The notes below the pieces were generated by a model that made no database searches, was not told the DNA's origin, and saw only the letters and a list, made by a program, of their open reading frames with translations. DNA of 20,441 nt from JBFXAN01 sp050184225 (GTDB taxonomy: Bacteria; Chloroflexota; Dehalococcoidia; CAUJGQ01). The translations under genes and the position numbers were made by a program. Numbering within the stretch: position 1 is the first letter of the stretch; each line of letters begins with the position of its first letter. Where the stretch lies: assembly GCA_050184225.1 (NCBI GenBank), contig JBFXAN010000119.1, positions 1-20,441 on the forward strand, written 5' to 3'. Shown here one piece after another: positions 14,741-20,441 of this stretch.

Positions 14741-16024
14741 ATGGCGCAGGCGGGTGGTAACGGTTCCGAGACGGCCGGCAGCCGGACGGCGACGGGCGGT
14801 CCGCTGGCCGGCGTCCGGGTCCTGGATCTGACCTGGGTGTTGTCCGGTCCGTATGGGGCGATGACGCTGTGCGACCTCGGTGCCGAAGTGATCAAGGTCG
14901 AACGCCCGCCGTACGGCGACATCGCCCGCACGACCGGGCCGTTCGTCGAGGACGAGTCCGCCTATTTCATCTCGATCAACCGGGGCAAGCGCAGCGTTTC
15001 GCTGGACCTGCGCACCGAGGAGGGACGCGATGCCTTTCTGCGCTTGGTGGAGCGGGTTGATGTCGTCATGGAGAACTTCACGCCCGGCGTGATGGCAAAG
15101 CTGGGGCTGGCCTACGACACACTGGCCGCGCGGAATCCACGGCTGATCATGTGCTCCGTCTCCGGCTTCGGTCAGACGGGGCCGGACCGCGACCTGCCGG
15201 CGCTGGATATCATCGTGCAGGGGATGGGCGGCGTGATGAGCATCACCGGCGAGCCGGGCGGGCCGCCGGTCCGGCCCGGCGTCAGCCTCGGCGATATCGC
15301 GGCCGGGCTCTACGCGGCGATCGGCATTTTGGCAGCGCTGCACGAGCGAGAGCGGAGCGGACGCGGCCAGTACATCGACGTGAGCATGCTCGATTGCCAG
15401 CTTGCCGTGCTGGAGAACGCCTATACCCGCTATTTCGTCACCGGCCAGGCGCCGGCGGCACTGGGCACACGCCATCCGGCGGCGACGCCGTTCCAGGCGT
15501 TTCCGACCGCCGACGGGTATCTGGTGATCGCGCTCTCCTGGGGCACGGAGAATCCGTGGCACCTGCTCTGCGGCATCCTCGGACTGACCGACCTGATCGA
15601 CGATGAGCGGTTTGAGACGAGCGGCAAGCGCACGGCGAACCACGCGCAGTTGGAGCCGATCCTGAACGAGGCGTTTCGGCAGCGGCCTACCGCCGAATGG
15701 CTGGCGGAGCTGCAGGCGGTCGGCATTCCCAGCGGCGCGTTGAACACGATCGCGCAGGCGGCGGCGCTGCCGCAGGTGGCGGCGCGGCAGATGATCGTCG
15801 AGGCGCAGCATCCAAAGCTGGGAACGGTCCAACTGATCAACCATCCACTCAAGTTCAGCCGAACGCCGGCCGCGATCCAGGGGCCGCCGCCGAGCGTGGG
15901 ACAGGACACGCGCCGGGTGCTGCGCGATGTGGGCGGCCTGGACGAGACGACGATCGACCGGCTCCTGGCCGCCGGCATTGCGCTGGAAACCGATCCGGCG
16001 ACCGCACCGGCCATTCCCCATTGA
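14741..16024 (+). CDS. CaiB/BaiF class III CoA transferase
   Basis: This 427-residue protein starts at ATG 14741 with GGAGG 5 bases upstream. It shows the family III acyl-CoA transferase layout: GVRVLDLTWVLSGPYGAM at about 24-41, LGAEVIKVERP (46-56), NRGKRSVSLDL (80-90), VVMENFTPGVM, the GFGQTGP loop, and catalytic-site aspartate D156 in LPALDIIVQG, followed by SITGEP. These enzymes move CoA between organic acids, via an enzyme-linked anhydride at the aspartate. Members act on formyl-, carnitine-, succinyl- or bile acid-CoA, and the substrate here is not indicated. Length is normal (about 400-430). It is cytoplasmic and divergent from the small membrane protein. The first 20 residues are Gly/Ser-rich and likely disordered. 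Confidence 0.9.
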   Translation: MAQAGGNGSETAGSRTATGGPLAGVRVLDLTWVLSGPYGAMTLCDLGAEVIKVERPPYGDIARTTGPFVEDESAYFISINRGKRSVSLDLRTEEGRDAFLRLVERVDVVMENFTPGVMAKLGLAYDTLAARNPRLIMCSVSGFGQTGPDRDLPALDIIVQGMGGVMSITGEPGGPPVRPGVSLGDIAAGLYAAIGILAALHERERSGRGQYIDVSMLDCQLAVLENAYTRYFVTGQAPAALGTRHPAATPFQAFPTADGYLVIALSWGTENPWHLLCGILGLTDLIDDERFETSGKRTANHAQLEPILNEAFRQRPTAEWLAELQAVGIPSGALNTIAQAAALPQVAARQMIVEAQHPKLGTVQLINHPLKFSRTPAAIQGPPPSVGQDTRRVLRDVGGLDETTIDRLLAAGIALETDPATAPAIPH

Positions 16025-16136
16025 TCACCCAACCGACCTTTCTGTTGCTGGCCGCGAAGAACCGCCCGATCGGGTAGGCGGCGGCGATGTGCGGCCCGCA
16101 CTAGACTCCAGGCAGAGCAATGCACGGAGCGGTGTT

Positions 16137-16658
16137 GTGACCGTCGAGTCGGCGCGGCTATCGATTGCGGGCATGCCGGCAGTTGCCGGCGCCTGTGACC
16201 TCTGCGCGGTTGAGCCGGCTGAACTGAACGCGACGGTGCTGGTTCGCCATCTGCGCGGTGGCAGCGTGCGGTTCAATGCCTGCGACCGCTGTGCTCAGGC
16301 GATGCGGCGTGTGATCGCGGCGATCGGTGGGCACGGCGATGTGACCAGCGGGCCGGAATCTGCGATCCCGGTACCGCTCGAGGTTCCCGGCGTGCCGTCG
16401 GTGCAGTCACCGGTCCTGATCGGAATCGTTCCTGACGGCCTCAGCGACGCTGCTGGAAATCGATTCATGATCCGGCTCTATGGTGAGGAGCGTGCCGGGG
16501 GCACCTGGATCAGCTGGATTGAGTTTGAGGCGGTCGCCACGGGCGAGACGCTCCGCACCGAGCGGGAGACGACCCAGAGCAACCGCGAGCAACTCTCGTA
16601 CTGGGCCTCCGGCCTTGAGCCGGCCTACTTCGATGGCGCGTTCGCGCGGGCGCGGTAG
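16137..16658 (+). CDS. Four-cysteine zinc-finger-like protein of unknown function
   Basis: This 173-residue protein starts at GTG 16137 with GGAG about 7 bases upstream. Near its N terminus lie two CxxC pairs, C20/C23 (ACDLC) and C49/C52 (ACDRC), separated by 25 residues, the spacing of a treble-clef or zinc-ribbon fold. RFNACDRCAQAMRR suggests a metal-binding knuckle followed by a basic helix. The C-terminal two-thirds (about 80-173) are mixed alpha/beta with no familiar motif; the segment YGEERAGGTWISWIEFEA is strand-like. No signal peptide or membrane segment. It is alone, 112 bases after the CoA transferase. I do not recognise a family; a regulatory or nucleic-acid-binding role would be only a guess. 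Confidence 0.7.
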   Translation: MTVESARLSIAGMPAVAGACDLCAVEPAELNATVLVRHLRGGSVRFNACDRCAQAMRRVIAAIGGHGDVTSGPESAIPVPLEVPGVPSVQSPVLIGIVPDGLSDAAGNRFMIRLYGEERAGGTWISWIEFEAVATGETLRTERETTQSNREQLSYWASGLEPAYFDGAFARAR

Positions 16659-16779
16659 CCGGGACGAGGCGATCGTGGAGAGGAATCGACCGCATGCCTG
16701 GATCGATCCGGATGTCGTGCCTATCTGCGGCCTCACCGCACAGCGATCCAAGGGGTCTGTGGTAGCGTAGTAAGGAGTG

Positions 16780-16863
16780 GTGCGGCCTGCACCCGGCGCC
16801 CATCCATCGATCGGGATGATCGAGTCGGGGCGCGCGACCACGTGTGAGCCGGTCGAGGAGTGA
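16780..16863 (+). other. Possible 27-codon leader peptide upstream of the metal-locus gene
   Basis: A frame from GTG 16780 (or GTG 16777) to TGA 16861-16863 has AAGGAG at 16772-16777, and its stop shares the A with ATG 16863 of the next gene (TGATG). The predicted peptide (starting RPAPGAHPSIGM) has no obvious character apart from one cysteine near its end. Translational coupling or attenuation is conceivable. The ribosome-binding-site spacing to GTG 16780 is short (2 bases), so it may be chance. Confidence 0.25.
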
Positions 16864-17258
16864 TGCTGCGACGCTGCCTGCTTTCACTGATCGCCGCGGC
16901 GCTGCTGGCCGTGGGCTTCACGGGCAATGCCGGCGTGCAGGTGCTCGACGGGGCCGCGGCAACCCGGATCGCCGTTCTCCATCTGCATGGTGTGGCGGGC
17001 GAGGCGGAGTATGTCCGCGCCCACGGCGTGCCGGCGCCATTCATTCACGACCATTGTCACAAACCGTTGCCATCCGCCGGCAATCAGCCCAGTCCTGACC
17101 AGGTATTGGCTGCCTCCGCGCTCGCAGGCTCGATGCACTGTGTCACGCTCGACCGGATGCCGGCACCATCGGCGCCCACACCGGTTGCGTCGGCACAAGC
17201 TCGAACGCTGCCGGCGGGGCTTGAGATTCGACCGGCGGTTCCTCCACCGCAAGGGTAG
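16863..17258 (+). CDS. Secreted His/Cys-rich protein, possible metal-binding
   Basis: This 131-residue protein starts at ATG 16863 behind GAGGAG; GTG 16860 is possible. Residues 1-24 form a signal peptide (RR, then hydrophobic LLSLIAAALLAVGF, likely cleaved near GNAG). The mature part is rich in potential metal ligands: HLH at 40-42, H54, the cluster HDHCH at 62-66, and MHC at 91-93, followed by a Pro/Ala-rich C-terminal tail. I do not recognise a family. The cluster's spacing fits Cu or Zn binding but is not proven. It is followed by two genes with copper-handling features in the same direction, so a periplasmic or extracytoplasmic metal chaperone or sensor is the best guess. Confidence 0.65.
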   Translation: MLRRCLLSLIAAALLAVGFTGNAGVQVLDGAAATRIAVLHLHGVAGEAEYVRAHGVPAPFIHDHCHKPLPSAGNQPSPDQVLAASALAGSMHCVTLDRMPAPSAPTPVASAQARTLPAGLEIRPAVPPPQG

Positions 17259-17399
17259 CGTCACCGCGCTCTCACCCACTGTCACCAACATGACCGGTGC
17301 CGTTTGACGACTCTTCGCCCGATCGACGGTGTGACATCCCGGCATCGCAGCGGGGAGCATCGACGCCGCCAGCGGTACGTTCTCGGTTCAGGAGGAACC

Positions 17400-18116
17400 A
17401 TGTTTACTTTCAAGCGCTTGTCTCGTTCGTTCGCGATGCTTGTCGTCGCGGCAGCATTCACGGCGGTATCACTCACTGCCTTTACACCAGCGGCAGAGGC
17501 ACATGAACGCCGCCAGGTGGGAGACTACACGTTCGTGGTCGGGTTCTTGAATGAGCCGGCCTATGCGGAAGAGGCGAACGCCGCCAGCGTGCGGGTGACC
17601 CGCGCCGATAGCACGCCGGTCGAGGGGTTGCAGCAGTCCCTGAAGGTTGAGATTACGAGCGGGGCCGAGAGCCGCACGTTCGACTTGACCACCGTTTTCA
17701 ATCAACCAGGACACTACGTCGCGCGTTTCATCCCGACGAAATCCGGCGCATATGCGTTCCGCTTCTTCGGGACGATCGATGGCACGGCGATCGACGAGCG
17801 GTTCGAGTCCGGCCCTGGCCGGTTCGACGAGGTCAAGTCGACTGAAGATCTTCAGTTCCCGGTGCAGGTGCCGACCAATGCCCAGCTGGCAAGCGAGGTT
17901 CAACAGTCTTCGACCGGGACCGAGGCGGCCGTGACCGAGGACTCCGCCACCGTGCAGGACGCGCTCGACCGAGCCGACCGCGCGCAGACGATCGGTTTCG
18001 TCGTCGGTGGCGCCGGCATCATCGTCGGCCTGATCGGCATTGTGCTTGCCGTGCGCGCGAACAATCGCGATCGGCCATCCGGTGGTGAGCGTGCCAGCGG
18101 AGCCGAGCCGGTCTGA
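17400..18116 (+). CDS. Exported, C-terminally anchored protein with predicted N-terminal histidine
   Basis: This 238-residue protein starts at ATG 17400 with AGGAGG 4 bases upstream. Residues 1-34 form a signal peptide with the cleavage-like AEA at 32-34, so the mature chain would begin HERRQ, leaving histidine 35 at the N terminus. Residues about 40-155 are strand-rich with SLKVEITSG, FNQPGHYVARFIPTKSGAY and FRFFGTIDG, a layout like FixH/YtkA-type or other copper-domain beta-sandwiches. After an acidic low-complexity linker (about 155-195) one helix (198-218) anchors the protein, with a short basic tail. An N-terminal histidine is used by CopC and copper oxygenases as half of a histidine brace; H105 is the only other histidine. 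Ten bases separate it from the CopC-CopD fusion, so they form an operon. I do not know the family. Confidence 0.75.
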   Translation: MFTFKRLSRSFAMLVVAAAFTAVSLTAFTPAAEAHERRQVGDYTFVVGFLNEPAYAEEANAASVRVTRADSTPVEGLQQSLKVEITSGAESRTFDLTTVFNQPGHYVARFIPTKSGAYAFRFFGTIDGTAIDERFESGPGRFDEVKSTEDLQFPVQVPTNAQLASEVQQSSTGTEAAVTEDSATVQDALDRADRAQTIGFVVGGAGIIVGLIGIVLAVRANNRDRPSGGERASGAEPV

Positions 18117-18126
18117 GGGTGACGTT

Positions 18127-20292
18127 GTGACGATGTCCAGCGCTGCAATACGGTGGCTGCCACGCGGGTCGGTGGTGCTGCTGGTTTTCCTCTGGCTGAC
18201 AGGCGCGCAGGCTCGGCCGGCGGACGCGCACGCGAACCTGTTTCAATCGGACCCGCCGGCGCAATCGTCGGTCAGCCGCGCGCCGGAGCAGGTTCAACTG
18301 GTCTTTACCGAGCCGGTTGAGCCACGCTTCATCGAGGTGAGCGTGCTCGACCGCGATCGGAACCGGGTCGATGGGGGCGATGCCCAGGTTGCGCCCGGCA
18401 CCGACAATACGGTCGTCGCCACGCTCGGCGATGTGCCGCCCGGTGTCTATACGATCTCGTGGCAGGTGGTATCGTCGGTCGACGGCCATACGACCCGCGG
18501 CCTGATTCCATTCAACGTTGGGGATCCGGGAGCAGTTCCGGATCCCCTCTCCGCCGAGGCGATCGGCACGGCGACGAGCGAGGCAGCATCGGTCCAGCGC
18601 GGACCGGCCGGGGTGATCGGCCGCTGGATGATGCTGTTGTCGATGCTGGCGCTCGGCGGACTGACCGTGGCCGTACCGCTCCTGGTCGGTCCGGTCGGTG
18701 CACAGCTGAAAGCGATGGCGAACGGCAATAGCGAGGCGGCCGTGGCGAAGGATCTGCCCGCACGCATGACCGGCGCATTGGTCGCGCGTGTCGTCCAGTG
18801 CTGCTGGATCGCATTGGGCTTGTTCGCGGCGGGGAGCCTGCTGGTGCTGGTGGTCGATGCGGCAGCAGCGACTGGAACCTCGCTGATCGACGCGATCGGG
18901 CAACCGGTGATCGACCTCCTCGGCACGCGTCGCGGAGTGCTCTGGCTGATCCGCAGCGGTCTGGCGGTCGGGTATGCGGCACTGCTCCTGCTGTTCTTCA
19001 ACCGGCGGGACCGGCAGATGAAGCCGTCGCTCTGGTTCGTTCCGGCGGTGCTGGTCGCGGGGATGCTGCTGATGACGAGCCTCGGCAGTCACTCGGCGGC
19101 GTTGACCAGCCGGTCCACGCTCGCCACGGCGATCGATTGGATTCACCTCTGCGCGACATCGCTCTGGATCGGCGGCCTGATCTTCCTCGCGGTGGCGTTT
19201 TTCCCCTCGTTGCGACCGCTCGCCGGTCCGGCTCGGACGCGGTTGCTGGCCTTCCTCGTGCCGCGGTTCTCGACGATCGCGCTGGCGAGCGTCGGCGTGA
19301 TCATCGTCACCGGGTCGTACCAGACCTGGCGGCTGTTGGGCGGGTGGAGCGCCTTCAGGGAGCTTGATTGGGGACGAGCGTTGCTGCTGAAGCTGGCGCT
19401 TGTCGTGCTGCTGCTCGCGCTGGGCGCGGTCAATCTGCTCCTGATCCGCCCGAGGATGGCCGGCTACGCGCAACGGATGGACCGGGCAACGCGGGAGCGT
19501 GCCGCCTCGCTGCGGTTTACTTTTCGACGGGTCGTGATCGCCGAGGCCGTCCTCGGTGCAGTCATCCTGCTGGTCGTCGGCGTCCTCACGGGCGTATCGC
19601 CCTCAGAGACGGCGGTTGCCGGGCCTGAGGGGCCATTCCGCCCGTTCGTGCTCGACGCAACATCGGGCGAAGGATACACGGGGCGCCTGGTGCTATCACC
19701 TGGTCGGATTGGCAACAACCGCTTCGATCTGAGTGTGCAGCGGCCGAACGGCGCGCCTGTTCCGCCGGAGACGAGTGCGGTGCTCCGGATCACGACGCTG
19801 GACCAGGAGACGGGGACGGCGGAGGCGCCGATGGAGGCGCTCGGCGGCGGACGCTTTACGACGACCGGTGCCTACCTGAGTACGGTGGGACTCTGGGAGA
19901 TCGCCGCTGTGGTGCGGCAGCCGGGGGCCGACGACATCACCTTGACCTTCGCGCTGTCGCTGACGGAATCGACGGGACGGCCCCAGGTCGAGGAGAACCG
20001 GCCGGCGGCGCCGCTGGCGCGGGGGCGGGAACTGTACGAGCAGAACTGCATCCAGTGTCATGGCGCCGGTGGCCGGGGTGACGGGCCGCTGGCGGCGGGG
20101 TTACGGCCGCCACCGCTGGACCTGACCGTGCACGTGCCGCTGCACTCTGACCAGGAGTTGGAGAACTGGATCGCGAACGGCGTCCCCCGCACGGCGATGC
20201 CGGCGTTCGGCAGCCAGTTCTCACCGGAGGAGATCCAGGCGGTAATCAACTACATCCGCGAACTGGCCCGCCAGAGCGGGACCGATCGGTAG
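18127..20292 (+). CDS. CopC-CopD-beta domain-cytochrome c fusion, copper transport and redox
   Basis: This 721-residue protein starts at GTG 18127 with GAGGG 7 bases upstream. A signal peptide (1-34, ending ADA) precedes CopC: mature His (H35) in HANLFQSDPP, D119 and H121 in VDGHTTRG, the Cu(II) histidine-brace set (mature H1, D85, H87). Residues about 163-490 are eight hydrophobic helices matching CopD, with H322 and H340 (the latter before LWIGG) in its conserved region. About 505-615 is a beta domain (RFDLSVQ, DLSVQRPNGAPVP) like FixH/YtkA-type domains. About 630-721 is a class I cytochrome c: CIQCH at 641-645, and Met691 in RTAMPAFG as probable sixth ligand. Eight spans place both ends outside, consistent with haem attachment there. 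CopC-CopD fusions are known; the C-terminal cytochrome is unusual. Its transport direction and redox role are not known. Confidence 0.9.
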   Translation: MTMSSAAIRWLPRGSVVLLVFLWLTGAQARPADAHANLFQSDPPAQSSVSRAPEQVQLVFTEPVEPRFIEVSVLDRDRNRVDGGDAQVAPGTDNTVVATLGDVPPGVYTISWQVVSSVDGHTTRGLIPFNVGDPGAVPDPLSAEAIGTATSEAASVQRGPAGVIGRWMMLLSMLALGGLTVAVPLLVGPVGAQLKAMANGNSEAAVAKDLPARMTGALVARVVQCCWIALGLFAAGSLLVLVVDAAAATGTSLIDAIGQPVIDLLGTRRGVLWLIRSGLAVGYAALLLLFFNRRDRQMKPSLWFVPAVLVAGMLLMTSLGSHSAALTSRSTLATAIDWIHLCATSLWIGGLIFLAVAFFPSLRPLAGPARTRLLAFLVPRFSTIALASVGVIIVTGSYQTWRLLGGWSAFRELDWGRALLLKLALVVLLLALGAVNLLLIRPRMAGYAQRMDRATRERAASLRFTFRRVVIAEAVLGAVILLVVGVLTGVSPSETAVAGPEGPFRPFVLDATSGEGYTGRLVLSPGRIGNNRFDLSVQRPNGAPVPPETSAVLRITTLDQETGTAEAPMEALGGGRFTTTGAYLSTVGLWEIAAVVRQPGADDITLTFALSLTESTGRPQVEENRPAAPLARGRELYEQNCIQCHGAGGRGDGPLAAGLRPPPLDLTVHVPLHSDQELENWIANGVPRTAMPAFGSQFSPEEIQAVINYIRELARQSGTDR

Positions 20293-20295
20293 TCA

Positions 20296-20346
20296 GAGTC
20301 GCGGCAGGGATCGGAGTGAGTCCGATCCCTGCCGCGGCTTGTTTTT
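20296..20346 (+). terminator. Strong intrinsic terminator after the CopC-CopD fusion
   Basis: A perfect 15 bp stem (20301-20315 with 20321-20335; GCGGCAGGGATCGGA and its complement) has a 5-base loop, GTGAG. The pairing extends a few bases outward (C300-G336, then G298-C338 and A297-T339 around wobbles). It is followed by TTGTTTTT, a T-rich tract at 20339-20346. It lies just past the gene's stop and ends the copper-locus operon. Confidence 0.9.
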
Positions 20347-20349
20347 CGG

Positions 20350-20441
20350 CTACCGTGCAAGCGAGCCCATCGGGTCCCAGGCGGGCAAGATGATCGGCGG
20401 CTGACCGAGCGCGGCTCGCAGATCATCGGACAGCCGGTCAC
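20350..20441 (-). CDS. C-terminal fragment of an unidentified protein (runs off the right edge)
   Basis: Read from the right edge on the minus strand, a frame gives 29 residues ending in TAG at 20352-20350, with the sequence DRLSDDLRAALG, then PPIILPAWDPMGSLAR. The composition (a charged amphipathic stretch, a proline-rich hinge and a hydrophobic strand) looks like real coding sequence, in contrast to the other two minus-strand frames, one of which stops early. I cannot identify the protein from this part. It is convergent with the CopC-CopD gene, with the terminator hairpin in the 57 bp between. Confidence 0.45.
   Translation of the reverse strand, partial: DRLSDDLRAALGQPPIILPAWDPMGSLAR

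Noticed and set aside
14141..16021. A 626-codon minus-strand open frame across the CoA transferase
   Set aside because: It is the antisense of a well-supported gene. Only its last 133 codons, from ATG 14542 with a ribosome binding site, look like a protein; the rest is Arg/Pro/His-rich shadow sequence.
18019..19473. A 484-codon minus-strand open frame
   Set aside because: It is antisense to the CopC-CopD gene, made of Arg/Gln/His-rich low-complexity residues and without domain motifs.
1..20441. tRNA, rRNA, CRISPR or transposase genes
   Set aside because: No cloverleaf, regularly spaced repeats or transposase motifs were seen; the inverted repeats are single and have no array structure.

Overview
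The window is GC-rich throughout. Its genes are tightly packed, often with 4-13 bp overlaps, GTG and TTG starts and purine-rich ribosome binding sites. The gene mix is an acyl-CoA dehydrogenase, a class III CoA transferase, haloalkane dehalogenase-like hydrolases, a CopC-CopD-cytochrome fusion and dispersed palindromic repeats rich in CCCCCTTCCCT. This is most like a Chloroflexota chromosome, possibly class Thermomicrobia. The placement is inferred from style and content; there is no rRNA or other marker here.

Region 1 (1-1535): the 5' end of an acyl-CoA dehydrogenase (minus strand) starts exactly at the edge of a 160 bp element with perfect 44 bp inverted arms. Next come a tiny possible membrane peptide and, coupled to it, a Schlafen AlbA-like protein. 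Region 2 (1566-3555, minus): a metallo-beta-lactamase-fold hydrolase and a GcvT-type aminomethyltransferase form a two-gene operon. Region 3 (3799-6776, plus): a PAP2/AUR1-like membrane phosphatase or transferase, a branched-chain aminotransferase with a good -10 box, and a membrane protein with a bacterial PH-like segment.

Region 4 (6876-11838): two haloalkane-dehalogenase-like alpha/beta hydrolases overlap by a GTGA junction. They run tail to tail into a minus-strand operon of an MFS exporter, an MBL hydrolase and a KynB-type cyclase. The second dehalogenase carries about 150 extra N-terminal residues of unknown function. Region 5 (11979-13552): a flavin reductase-like protein and a D-2-hydroxyacid dehydrogenase diverge from one short intergenic region in which their -10 boxes overlap. 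Region 6 (13583-16658): a long hairpin, a hot-dog thioesterase, a small two-helix membrane protein, a CaiB/BaiF CoA transferase and a four-cysteine protein of unknown function.

Region 7 (16863-20292) is the most interesting part. Three plus-strand genes encode exported or membrane proteins with metal-binding features: a His/Cys-rich secreted protein, a membrane-anchored protein predicted to begin with histidine after signal peptide removal, and a 721-residue CopC-CopD-beta domain-cytochrome c fusion. A strong intrinsic terminator closes this block. The very end of a minus-strand gene of unknown function lies at the right edge. Taken together, I infer an extracytoplasmic copper-handling and electron-transfer locus. 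No stretch longer than 300 bases lacks features. I saw no tRNA, rRNA, CRISPR array or transposase gene.
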